The translations under genes were made by a program, and so were the position numbers. The notes under the pieces are model-generated. The model made no database searches, was not told where the DNA came from, and worked only from the letters and a program-made list of their open reading frames with translations. From Peronospora farinosa (lineage: Eukaryota; Oomycota; Peronosporomycetes; Peronosporales; Peronosporaceae), in contig CANTFK010000901.1 of NCBI GenBank assembly GCA_947646735.1, forward strand, positions 1 to 64,000: a stretch of 64,000 nucleotides of DNA, given 5' to 3'. Every line of letters begins with the position of its first letter. The first letter of the stretch is position 1. Below, piece after piece: positions 56,901-64,000 of this stretch.

Positions 56901-59604
56901 GCAGCTTACTCCAATTTTACTTGACAAGAAAGGAAACCGCGGAAGAAGCCGTTCAGACCAATCAAACTGCACATTACGAGTAGGTGAGGCAGCTGTGGTG
57001 TATCGCCTGAGAGGCCCCGAAAAGTACGTTGCAGGTTTTCGTGTTCGTGATATGGCTACCGACCACCAAGATGTGGGTGAGTGGAGTCCGAACATGCCAC
57101 TGTTTAAGCTAGACTCCAAATTGAGTGATCCGAATGTGGCATCCAATCGGTCGGAGGAGGCAGTATTCTGGACACGTGGCAGCTTGGGCGATGGACCTGT
57201 CTGCAGCGTGGGTGTACAGGATGTAGCCGAGACTATCTTCATAACGCTGAATGATGTTTCCGCCAACCCGAACTATCGTATCGAAAACCGCTCAACCCGC
57301 TACTCGTTCCGGTATGTGCAGCACGGTGTCAAGACTGCCGAAGAAATCGTTTTGGGCCCTTTGGAGAGCCATTCATTCGCGTGGGAGGATCCAAAAGGAG
57401 ACTCAAAGCTGCGTGTCACGGCAACGCACTGGAAAGTGTCGACGGTGGTCGACTTTATGCAGATTGGTGAGATGAAGAATGCACCCCAGGGCCTGTTCGG
57501 TGAGGTATATATCGATCGCTCTACGCGAGTGTTTGCCATGGGGGACACCAATGTGTTCTCTGATGTTCGACAGCGTGCAACTGTAAATGAATGGCTCAGC
57601 AATACGGTAATTGATGTTTCAATGCACGGGGTTGGAATAACGCTGGTGGATGAGCAACCGCAGGAAATCTTGAACATTACCATGGAAACCATTCGGTTTG
57701 ATTCAAAGGCAGGATCTCGTCGTGTTTCTTTGTCAGTTCACCATGTTCAAGTAGACGATATGACCCCAAATTCCGCATACCCTATCGTGTTCGCTCCCAA
57801 GGATAGTGGATATAATAGCGATATGCGAGAGGGATGGCTTCCAGTTGACGGCGAACAGCCGTTTTTCGTGCTCAGCTGCGAAACGCTTCCGCAAAATGGC
57901 ATCGTTATTGTCAACGACTTTGACTTGCAGATTGGGTCAATGGCGGTCAAATTGAATCTGGAGTACTTGCTTGGGCTAAGCAACCTTCTATTCCAATTTA
58001 TTCCGGGGAGCGATGAAGCTACGATTCTACAGCAAGGCGTTGAAGCCAAAAATGAGATGCTTGTGCTGAAAATTTCGTTCCCGGATGGCTCCGTATCCGC
58101 TGGTATGCTAATGTATTTCAGACGCTGGCACATGAGTAATTATGACTTCGACTTGGTGTTTGATTCGCTGCAAGAAGACAAAGGCGAAGGCATTTCTGCA
58201 ATTTTAGGCAATACCATGGGTAGTATTGTTGGCGGGATTGCACACGTGACGCCTGAGTTCCACTTCGGCGAGATTGTCTACCACAACCGTTTCTTCAACG
58301 AGTATGACTTGATTTATGATGTTGTGCTGAAAATTGTATACTCGGTTATTGGTCAGTGGTACAAAATTGTTGGTAGTGTGGAGATGTTGGGTGATCCGGT
58401 TGGCCTCGCCACAGATATTGTGAATGGTTTTGCGCTAGCAGCGCGTCAACTTAAGCGCGATGTCAGGGGAAGGAGTCGTCGGAAGGGCCAAAGTGTCGTG
58501 ACTGTTGTCCAAACTGTATTTGGTGTACCCCTGAGGTCCATCGGAAAAGTGTCAAACGGCCTTGGTGATGTGGTTAAGAAGGTCACGCATTTTGAGAGCC
58601 AAGAAGACTCGAATGAACCACGGCATATTCCTGAAGGTTTTGTGCAGAGTGGCAAGGTGTTCGGAAAAAGCATCGCGTTTGGTGTGAAGGGCTTTGTCAA
58701 GGAGCCAGTCCGTGGTGCCAAGCGCGGAGGTGTCAAGGGATTTGCGAAAGGTGTTGGTCGTGGAACGATGCAACTTGTTGCATGTCCTGTTGTCGGCACG
58801 CTTGGCGTGGTCGAAAAGATGTCGCAGTCTTTGAGCAATACCACGCACCTGATGGAAGAAAAACGTTTTGAGGGTACACGTCGGCCGGCGAGAAATCTCA
58901 TGACAGGATCACTGAAGCAACTTTCCGACTCGAATGTGATTACTGAAGTGGAGGTGCACTGTTTGTACGTTGACGGGTTACCTGCTAACGTGAACCCGAA
59001 GGTGGTGGTTCGCGTCTATTCCCAGACGAATGGCTTTCCGGCGAAGGAGCTCGGTGTTTACAAATCATCTACAGCGCGGCACACTGACACCCCCAAGTAT
59101 GATCAATCGTGGCTGATAAGTGTTTCGTCTCTTGACACTTACATCGAGGTAAATGTATACCATAAGCGGAAGCCGCTGCCCGAGAAACGTCTTGGTTTCG
59201 TTCGTTTATCGTTGGAGGACATTTATCGTGATTTCGAGGCAATTCCCGCGAAGATTTTGGCAGATACAAATGCCAAAATGCAGCTCAAACGCCGCAAGCG
59301 TGTTCGCGGAAGTATCATCAGCAAGCTGGCTGCAGCCAGCAATCGACCGATGGAAGTGCGTGACGACTCATGGCGCCATCAGATTAACCGTCCGCCAAAG
59401 TCGGGTAGCAGCATTTTGTCAGAGGACGAGAACGAAGGGTTTGCAGACTATGACCAAGAGGTGAGCGTACTAAGTAAAAGCTCGATTTGCCTCGATGGCA
59501 CTTTTCCACCTTCGCCGGTTGGCATAACGCTTCAGGAATGCGAGTCGGAAGCGAAGATTTATCTTAGCATTCGTTATGTGAACGACATGCGGCGATACAC
59601 GTAG
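50929..59604 (+). CDS. VPS13-family bridge-like lipid transfer protein with EF-hands
   Basis: A single uninterrupted frame of 2891 codons. VPS13 proteins are rod-shaped channels that move phospholipids between organelles at contact sites. Residues 1-18 form a hydrophobic helix (WTLLFVLLLVVATAFIAYG), followed by a chorein-like N-terminus (about 20-100; LRNGSLELRDLVV). Two EF-hand pairs are inserted: loops at 882-893 and 924-935 (DSDGSGDISLEE), and at 1321-1332 (DQDGSGELDTEE) and 1384-1395 (DTDKSGQVSWEE). VAB/SHR-binding type repeats span about 1690-2130 (FWIQNRSGLDL, RYVFLNHVPRPLQL, YRIENRS). The family's C-terminal signature follows (about 2480 LGDPVGLATDIVNGF; about 2570-2640 GVKGFVKEPVRGAKRGGVKGF), then a C2-like domain (about 2670-2790). 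Length is close to other VPS13 proteins. The start at 50929 gives the hydrophobic segment. The EF-hands suggest calcium control (inference). Family assignment is firm; the exact paralogue is not. Confidence 0.92.
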   Translation: MWTLLFVLLLVVATAFIAYGDVLLTKLVRHYGALAVGSKFTITWSLRNGSLELRDLVVDKQVLPNLEALAGLPIGLERLEIQQLLLVMPLWGHLVGLVSGPSGDLKRPRLASKVVVGGIRICLTLDAAEKWMWQRDENVARRKEALKQAATARVERVNTWTATVVKKLNDVAALRKEIDEEEKPKGETTGDKTPLMPVFWHRWVDELLDSFEIVLHLFTLSIRDEYSGAFVGIALDQFEMNCSGPCGDNRRKRLMRLVNYKMFLNSKPGNSADVCHLITPLTMEIGVFMPFIFQSLIMGRGTSIPALELEISFANGQELEIEVRPAQAGMLLKLLQPINYYYDWQTAASIEDDLACVQLTPTESKEYMTLFNQQWKLDEETSFLFRLYEGYKHKEAISNRKARLDEMEQKVLASRLLYLRSMVLGLDVPNAGTPLPLVSEEEVKRGNLRKFVDNPIDHYVDKNKIRETPPMFSFFRISFKMKKMNLCMIEDNEKKLMTLFVHEMGFELHYRMTMVAKKDLAVKIALDVKRFGLLDNRNAPTNAFHQIMDRNPGADNMMSIAITQQGDGYMNLGVIFKHFSLLILFDPLLYVMQQFLLAIGEDENEQLRFVAYEMADSLDSPEQRDAAKVIYVEDLPKPYSPLLLGGMSLGCSIVLEGCEFCLIGDSKTLKSPVLAFTSDIKLRVLSSERSEAVELELVDVALTPCTIILRDNGIDLEIGNVRTILELEGAGVDLSMGYRLSVGDLPQNSSISDKTSDGTGKSAANLWKVARKAAAKQQIVEVDHPEAKEIEGRMLSQHRRNRVKAGGRRKLMMQMSDFAMNLSANDLGVLLSILASLNESMHEDIEVIRKREEREARMKQAKHEIEEKRYMDRLKAEFKLRDVDGGGSLDVVEIRDLLRCATDCNNLTKTEFDATVADFVSIVDSDGSGDISLEEFEKALSRDTVLYTRLHHNVVSITGQEYVDPDMQRNKVPYITGDNANTLANAAALASFWEQYEEQIGASNTSLCGQRPVVVQKKMVRVFKNYEYAQEAWIRIVNPSLVKPGEQCRWLLSKEMEMGGRRDVIDQLLSSLKDDAVDHTSKTPGSAVEQHLFVQTVVSTSFGGFYLRLIDEMLPMELPAIETSLEELGIYANFSIWEGGSITATDFEAQKRYTNSFGVAKISFDVYGNYYNTKARQIEPFIEFYQGILDIKKEPRSPLEVIYSSDRYFQLNVTSAFMEAVNSNVAAFSNVEHRAEAERPHIKELGGIFWMLNESGVNIKYYVVTKKRSEERAREEVVTAVTAVSTGEAHACMLLNNNEAEEFEQESLKEKQLRQAFRDADQDGSGELDTEEVRAVLRSVYEEEDKQRKSSGTRNSSTYKRSSSVLENDTDFSRAVDDFIALADTDKSGQVSWEEFKYAITKSRATVDRYISVEIEGYRTIHGVRLMAIGQTQVYELTPFFEDVESETSIAELYDRGVALLTKIEKPTRQELQKAYACLHRVKEIDPNYEWIDSYYGDCVRQYLPVLAALYISVDGFYGLQVKVSGAEYVRNGTAKDTELLMYDEEGQIARCNPNQHNGDERYFLLPALSTISIPLDLVGAGSFAIRQIGETEWSSTLHLSVADQRMYKRMTRFEQLEAQKALRGEDNSSVSSAKRVKEKLGTNAALPDTNEIAPTGKEVVYPSSSCIDNQPTVVVEKISANDAKLGTWSLTIQPQLVLHNVLPCGVEYAIVQPDDCPPDTLTSKGEFRVVDNIGKDKKSRAVKTLGQIDYFNYVNEVNSRKMYVESGKTIQVFGLNLRKPALMIMRLCASETIQAPTWSAPFLVHLEESREFFNADAFELLFDNGPSFVFHPQWEENAARTIFFYSPFWIQNRSGLDLRLKLSRGRVCTIEEHRAFFPGAKEIPLLATAPLDKAFVSFRPFQETPYIYEDESLVSGKTKKYLPDFNKLGWSELVDMTTVSKKGELRPSGAGNCSFVLAFEIRAAPAQFFRSKVFVISPRYVFLNHVPRPLQLTPILLDKKGNRGRSRSDQSNCTLRVGEAAVVYRLRGPEKYVAGFRVRDMATDHQDVGEWSPNMPLFKLDSKLSDPNVASNRSEEAVFWTRGSLGDGPVCSVGVQDVAETIFITLNDVSANPNYRIENRSTRYSFRYVQHGVKTAEEIVLGPLESHSFAWEDPKGDSKLRVTATHWKVSTVVDFMQIGEMKNAPQGLFGEVYIDRSTRVFAMGDTNVFSDVRQRATVNEWLSNTVIDVSMHGVGITLVDEQPQEILNITMETIRFDSKAGSRRVSLSVHHVQVDDMTPNSAYPIVFAPKDSGYNSDMREGWLPVDGEQPFFVLSCETLPQNGIVIVNDFDLQIGSMAVKLNLEYLLGLSNLLFQFIPGSDEATILQQGVEAKNEMLVLKISFPDGSVSAGMLMYFRRWHMSNYDFDLVFDSLQEDKGEGISAILGNTMGSIVGGIAHVTPEFHFGEIVYHNRFFNEYDLIYDVVLKIVYSVIGQWYKIVGSVEMLGDPVGLATDIVNGFALAARQLKRDVRGRSRRKGQSVVTVVQTVFGVPLRSIGKVSNGLGDVVKKVTHFESQEDSNEPRHIPEGFVQSGKVFGKSIAFGVKGFVKEPVRGAKRGGVKGFAKGVGRGTMQLVACPVVGTLGVVEKMSQSLSNTTHLMEEKRFEGTRRPARNLMTGSLKQLSDSNVITEVEVHCLYVDGLPANVNPKVVVRVYSQTNGFPAKELGVYKSSTARHTDTPKYDQSWLISVSSLDTYIEVNVYHKRKPLPEKRLGFVRLSLEDIYRDFEAIPAKILADTNAKMQLKRRKRVRGSIISKLAAASNRPMEVRDDSWRHQINRPPKSGSSILSEDENEGFADYDQEVSVLSKSSICLDGTFPPSPVGITLQECESEAKIYLSIRYVNDMRRYT

Positions 59605-59865
59605 GCCACGCGAAGCGATAGTATGGCTGCAATCAAGTATGAATTCTTAAGAAATAGTAATTCGAACGGTTCATATTTTATGCAGTAGTTATACTACATA
59701 CAGTACTATCACGTTAAAGTACATGTGACCATATGATTGGGACACAGGTAAATATGACGCAGCGAACCTCGATGGCCATGGCACACGGCGCGCTGCAAAA
59801 GCAAGTAGTGTCTTCTTAATCAATTGATTCTTTGACAGTATCTCATAACGTTTAAGACGCTGCAG
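59605..59865. other. Intergenic / 5' end of the NOG1-like gene
   Basis: Short gap after the VPS13-family stop. A frame with several ATGs (59732, 59753, 59771, 59777) could be the first exon of the GTPase gene, but no donor with good consensus joins it in phase to the acceptor at 59865. Confidence 0.4.
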
Positions 59866-61436
59866 ATTGCCTTATGTACGCACGGCTTCGGAGATTCAGG
59901 AGATGAAGTTCTGGCGCGCGCCTGTGCATGAAAGCCACCGCATTGTGGACCCCGTCAAGCGCGCCAAGAATCACACGTCGCGTCTCATTAACATGCAACT
60001 GAGTAAACTCTCAAGTATCACGCGTCAGGTCTCGATGGACTTTCCAGCACTCAAGCGCATGCATCCGTTTGAGCAGGTACGTCTTCTATTTGACTGGGCA
60101 CGACGAGCTGTAAAGCTCATGATGCTATCTATATGCTGTGATTTATAGGAAGTAGTGGTGCTTACAATCGGCAAGCGGACTTACGAAAATTACCTTCAAA
60201 TGCTGCGAAGAGTATACGCAATGCTGCACAATACGGGCAAGCTGTACGAGCGCGAGTGTCAGGTGCTACGCACCAAGCAAGAGGCTGTTGACTGCGGACT
60301 ACAGTGCATTGAGGCGAGATTCTAAGTCTAATGTTGACTAGGTATGAGTAACTAATGACTTTTTTGTATGATCTAGGAGCTTAAAAAAATTGTTGACGAC
60401 AATGCGGAGACGCTGCGAGAGGCTGCGAACATGGTCAAGGTAATTGCAGCTTAAACAGATGCATTGAGTCAACCGTAGCTGATGCGTTTACGGTTTGCAG
60501 ATGCTTCGTGGCCTTCCTCATGTGGACCTAGACAAACCCATTTTTTCCTTCGTCGGAGCCCCCAACGTTGGTACGTTAGTAGATTTATGCTGATTTTTTC
60601 AGCATAGTTTTCATTAATGAATTTGTGGCCCTTTCACAGGAAAATCCTCACTAGTGCGCGCTTTGTCGACGGCTTCTCCAGAGGTAATTTTTGGTCAACC
60701 AAAAACTTACTTTTGCATTACTAACTCTTCCAATTGTTTTGCTGTCCAGGTGGCGAATTATCCGTTTACTACACGCGGTATTACAATGGGTCACATTTTT
60801 GTCGACGGCATTTCGTACCAGGTAAATATGACAAGGCAATTGGTTTTCGAATGTGCGCTTACACGTGGTACTAATTACAGATTGCCGACACCCCCGGATT
60901 AATTTTCCGACCGGACGAACGACGAAATGCGATTGAAAAGCTGGCAATCGCAATAGTGGAGAAGACGCAAGCTGTGCGTCACACTGCGAGTGGATAACCC
61001 GCCATTTCTATCACTTTGACACTCTGTTTGCTCTACATGCTACAGTCGATCGGCTTTGTGTTCGATCCATCAAGCTCTTCCGGTACATCAGCAGTCGACC
61101 AGATTCTGCTTCGTGACGAACTTCGACAGCGTGTCATGGCAGCTCGTCCTGAGCACAAGTGGATTGACATCATTTCGAAGATTGACCAACCGTCGAGTGG
61201 TCTGCCATTGCTGAAGGAGAGGTACGTGTTGTTGTTGGGACCATAGCACAACACGTGTATTTTGGAACGGCTTTCCTTGATATTTTCTGTGTCAATGCTG
61301 AATATTTCAATACAGGTTGGGGCCGTCGCCGCACTTTTGTGTCTCGGCCCAGACGAACGAGTGTCTTGTAGAGCTTGGAGATGAGATTCGTCGAGTCCTT
61401 ACGCAGTCGGCTTCCGAAGACGGTTTCTTGGAGTAG
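59866..61436 (+). CDS. NOG1/OBG-type GTPase, short form, nine recognisable exons (5' end unresolved)
   Basis: Exons inferred from splice sites and continuous homology: 59866-60076, 60149-60313, 60377-60439, 60501-60570, 60640-60683, 60750-60821, 60881-60973, 61046-61221, 61316-61436. The product is about 338 aa: a helical N-terminal domain (FPALKRMHPFEQ, YENYLQMLRRVYAML) and a G domain with G1 GAPNVGKSS, G2 threonine in YPFTTRGITMGH, G3 DTPGL, G4 as SKID instead of NKxD, and G5 SAQTNE. NOG1 proteins act in large ribosomal subunit assembly. Eukaryotic nucleolar NOG1 is about 650 aa with a long C-terminus; this one ends just after the G domain, like archaeal NOG1, so an organellar role is possible. 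All introns are GT-AG except that after 60313, which appears to be GC-AG. The start codon and any targeting peptide lie upstream and were not resolved. Confidence 0.8.
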
Positions 61437-61613
61437 CAGCAGTTATAGGATTAAAAGTGCGTGTAGCCAAAGAACTGATGGCTGCCAAATCACCACGAAC
61501 CAAAAACTGTCTTACGTTTTTTAAGTAAAAAAAGTATCAAAGGGTGACTTTTTGGTTGCTCATTTTCAAGCTTGGAGAACAAGTCGAATTGCGCAGACTA
61601 AAAATCTGCAAAA
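61437..61613. other. Intergenic between GTPase and phosphotransferase genes
   Basis: About 177 bases, serving as 3' end of one gene and promoter of the next. Nothing specific recognised. Confidence 0.4.
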
Positions 61614-63025
61614 ATGCTGGGAAAAAAGGCCTTGGAGGGCATTGCCGCGTACAAGTACAAAGCGTAAATTGCTTGCTGTTTATTACTGAAGAAATTGATA
61701 GAAGAGAAGGGAGATGCATAGAGTATTTTATGCTGACTTGTGCTGCTGCTCCAGGGGGTCGTACACGTACTTGGATAATGTGCTAAATCACTTTTGGACC
61801 TACTCGGTTCAATTTTTACCATTTTGGATGGCGCCCAATCTAGTCACGATGATAGGCGCGGGTGTTATGATGTTCACGACAGTGGTGCAACTCTACTACG
61901 CGCCGCATTTCTCCGAGATTTGTCCCACTTGGGTGCGCTGTTTTGTAACTACTGATTAACGAGATATAATTCTAACTGCTTACGCTTTGTCTCTGCAACG
62001 TCGTAGGTCTACATCTTATCAGCTTTGGGGCTATTCTTTTACCAGACGATGGACGCGCTGGATGGCAAACAAGCGCGTCGCACGGGCGCGTCGTCCCCGC
62101 TGGGACAACTTTTTGATCATGGTTGTGACGCCTTGTGTACGATCTTTAATGTCCTGAGTGCTGCTGCCACGTGTCAAGCCGGTGCTGGCTTGCGTGCGTA
62201 CGTTGCGTTGTCGTCCGTATCCATCACATTCTATCTGGCACAATGGGAGGAGTACCACACGGGCGTGATGAGCTGTGGTAATGGTTTCTTTGGCGTTACA
62301 GAAGGGCAGTTAACGTTGGTGGCAGTCCACTTGACTGCGGCGTTCTTTGGAGCCGGCTTTTGGACAACGGAGCTGGCAGTATTCTCCGTGACCATGACGG
62401 ACGTACTGATTAGTTCACTCGTCGCAAGCAACGTCTTACTAGCGTACGGCAATATCTTTAATGTGTTGCGGGCGGCTCCAGACGCAATTCCATCTGATGA
62501 ACTGGGCAACAAGCACATATCAAAACCGATTGCTCTCGTCCAGTTGATCCCAATTGGTATTCTTTTGGCTTTGGGCTCCCTCTGGATTTGTGGTCCTGAC
62601 GCGGAGAACTACGAACACTACCCTGTCTTGTTCTTGTTCCCTATTGGCATCGGCTACGTGTATTTCTCGGTACGTATCGTGTTATCAAGTGGTCTCTTTT
62701 TATATCGCTAATTTATTAATATTTTTGGGTGTTTTGGGTGTTTTGGGTGTAGACCCGAATGATCATGAGCCACATGTGCAAGATCCCGTTCACTCCTCAG
62801 CTGCGTGTAATTATCCCGTTCGGCTTTGTTATCTTCAACGCCTACGTGCGAATCTTCTCAAAGCCGGTTATCCCGACCATTGTGGCTTCATCACTGTATG
62901 TGGTATTCATCGTGCTCGTTTACCTGCACTTCGTCATTGGTGTGGTCAAGGATATTTGCAACTTTCTCAATATCTTCCTTTTTAAGATCAAGCCGGTGGT
63001 AACGAGCAACAAAAAAGTAGACTAA
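61614..63025 (+). CDS. CDP-alcohol phosphotransferase (ethanolamine/choline phosphotransferase family)
   Basis: Four exons: 61614-61663, 61755-61932, 62007-62669, 62753-63025, all GT-AG, giving 387 aa, close to the usual 390-416. The enzyme joins CDP-ethanolamine or CDP-choline to diacylglycerol, the last step of the Kennedy pathway, in ER or Golgi membranes. The catalytic signature D-x2-DG-x2-AR-x8-G-x3-D-x3-D is complete (MDALDGKQARRTG…GQLFDHGCD, exon 3). The N-terminal YKY and the WMAPNLVTMIG stretch also fit the family, and several hydrophobic segments follow to the end. The C-terminus is lysine-rich (KIKPVVTSNKKVD). Exon 1 is only 50 bases and is chosen because it supplies the conserved start in phase. 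The headgroup (ethanolamine, choline or both) cannot be told from sequence. Confidence 0.9.
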
Positions 63026-63165
63026 AGCCGAGTAAATTTCACAGCAGGTCATAGCGAACGCAGAGAAGGGAAGAGAACAAAAAATGGGGCAACAGCATTT
63101 AGATAAATCCACACAATACACGCGTGTTCGGTTTATCTCGCGCGGCGACCGCTTTTCGTTGCAGT
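63026..63165. other. Gap between convergent genes
   Basis: About 140 bases shared by the 3' ends of the phosphotransferase gene (+) and the SCYL1-like gene (-). No separate feature seen. Confidence 0.4.
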
Positions 63166-64000
63166 CTAGAAATCCCAGTTCCAGTCATCCGTTTTTTCCT
63201 TGGTCGTAGAATCCAGCTTCATTGCACCCAGAGGTTGATGCTTCACCTTGCTTTTTGCATGAGCTGCCTCTGCACGGCGTTCACGGACCGTCTTCCGCTC
63301 GGGAGACAATCCGGCAGGCGCAACTGGTGCTATTGTAGCGGTGGTCGAAAGTGAAGACTTGCTTAGTCCATTGCTATCCTTCTGGAAACCCGGGCTACGC
63401 CTGTTCGCCTTAAGTGTTAATACGTTCAAATCCAAGTCATCGTCAACACCCCATTTATCGTCTCCCCACTCAGTGTCAGCAGCATTCATTGCAAAGGTTG
63501 AGCTTGAAGGCGTCTTTTGTACTGCGAAAGAAGATTGATTCGTTCCCGGTTTACGAGACACGCTTAGCTTAACTGATGTTGTCGACAAAGACAACAACTC
63601 AGACAACGAAGATGCCGCTGGAGACGATGATGATGTTGCCCCGTGGTTCACCGATAACGACGAGCCAATACCGGACCTTGTACGCTTAGGGCTCTCTAAG
63701 CCATCCAAGTCGGCATCATCGCCCCATCCATTTCCAGCTGCAGTTTCATCCGCTGAAAATGCGTTAAAGCTGTTGAGCGTCGACGATGACGATGATGAAG
63801 CAGAAGAGCTAAGATCATTGTCTTGGATCTTTATACCCGAGAGGAAAGATGAACGCAACGACGAAGTTCCAATTGATGCCCCTAATGTAGACCGTGCAGA
63901 CAACGATCCATCACATCCCACCAGCTTATCAACGTTTGACGCAACAGCCGAGGAGGCCCAAGCTGTCAGAGAAGATACATATCCACTCGAGCTACAAACA
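63166..64000 (-). CDS. SCYL1-like pseudokinase, C-terminal part (runs off the window)
   Basis: A minus-strand frame open from the window end to the stop at 63166-63168, so it is the 3' part of a longer gene. It starts with SSLTAWASSAVASNVDKL, resembling the segment after the HEAT repeats in SCYL1/N-terminal kinase-like proteins. A serine-rich tail follows with acidic tryptophan motifs (NGWGDDADLDGLE, TEWGDDKWGVDDDLD), then a basic helix (ERRAEAAHAKSKVK) and PLGAMKLD, matching the order of the SCYL1 end. SCYL1 is a catalytically inactive kinase-like protein that binds COPI coats in Golgi-to-ER traffic. The final residues DDWNWDF resemble tryptophan motifs bound by delta-COP. The kinase-like domain is outside the window, so the name rests on the tail alone. 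Confidence 0.68.
   Translation of the reverse strand, partial: VCSSSGYVSSLTAWASSAVASNVDKLVGCDGSLSARSTLGASIGTSSLRSSFLSGIKIQDNDLSSSASSSSSSTLNSFNAFSADETAAGNGWGDDADLDGLESPKRTRSGIGSSLSVNHGATSSSSPAASSLSELLSLSTTSVKLSVSRKPGTNQSSFAVQKTPSSSTFAMNAADTEWGDDKWGVDDDLDLNVLTLKANRRSPGFQKDSNGLSKSSLSTTATIAPVAPAGLSPERKTVRERRAEAAHAKSKVKHQPLGAMKLDSTTKEKTDDWNWDF

Noticed and set aside
50929..59604. The possibility that the very long frame is a bacterial-type giant adhesin or toxin.
   Set aside because: The VPS13 C-terminal signature, VAB-type repeats, C2-like domain and eukaryotic neighbours fit a lipid transfer protein.
59732..59815. A candidate first exon of the NOG1-like gene with several in-frame ATGs.
   Set aside because: The only donor giving the right phase (GTCTTC) is poor, so it was left as a possibility and not included in the gene.

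Overview
The window looks like nuclear DNA of a plant-pathogenic oomycete, probably Peronosporales (Phytophthora or a downy mildew). The evidence is Crinkler-type (CRN) effector remnants, oomycete-style Ty3/Gypsy and Ty1/Copia retrotransposons, and compact genes with short introns (GT-AG, plus one probable GC-AG). The species cannot be fixed from the sequence alone.

Positions 1-45357 are a head-to-tail tandem array of an approximately 10.43 kb unit: the tail of one unit (1-580), then four units (581-11011, 11012-21437, 21438-31869, 31870-45357). Each unit reads, left to right: a left flank; a decayed CRN gene (+ strand, LLLAK-type header, P-loop NTPase and nuclease-like tail); a Ty3/Gypsy element (- strand) with 5' LTR, gag, protease, RT, RNase H and a second RNase H, but no integrase or 3' LTR; a 0.5 kb spacer; and the 3' half of a Copia element ('copia-1', - strand). 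The duplication joint lies inside the copia-1 reverse transcriptase. The fourth unit also carries a younger, nearly intact Copia element ('copia-2', about 40446-44308) whose insertion was followed by a deletion. After the array, copia-1 continues in its original form to its 5' LTR at 48892, so the array probably grew leftwards from this locus.

Positions 48893-50928 are intergenic and hold a candidate MITE at 49098-49258.

Positions 50929-64000 are ordinary single-copy gene space: a single-exon VPS13-family bridge-like lipid transfer protein of 2891 aa with four EF-hand loops (50929-59604, +); a short NOG1/OBG-type GTPase in nine recognisable exons (59866-61436, +); a CDP-alcohol phosphotransferase of the ethanolamine/choline phosphotransferase family in four exons (61614-63025, +); and the 3' end of a SCYL1-like pseudokinase gene (63166-64000, -, running off the window). 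Three of these four have links to membrane lipids or COPI/Golgi traffic in other eukaryotes, but nothing in the sequence shows they are co-regulated.

Most short open frames in the array are shadows or fragments of the mobile elements and are left out.
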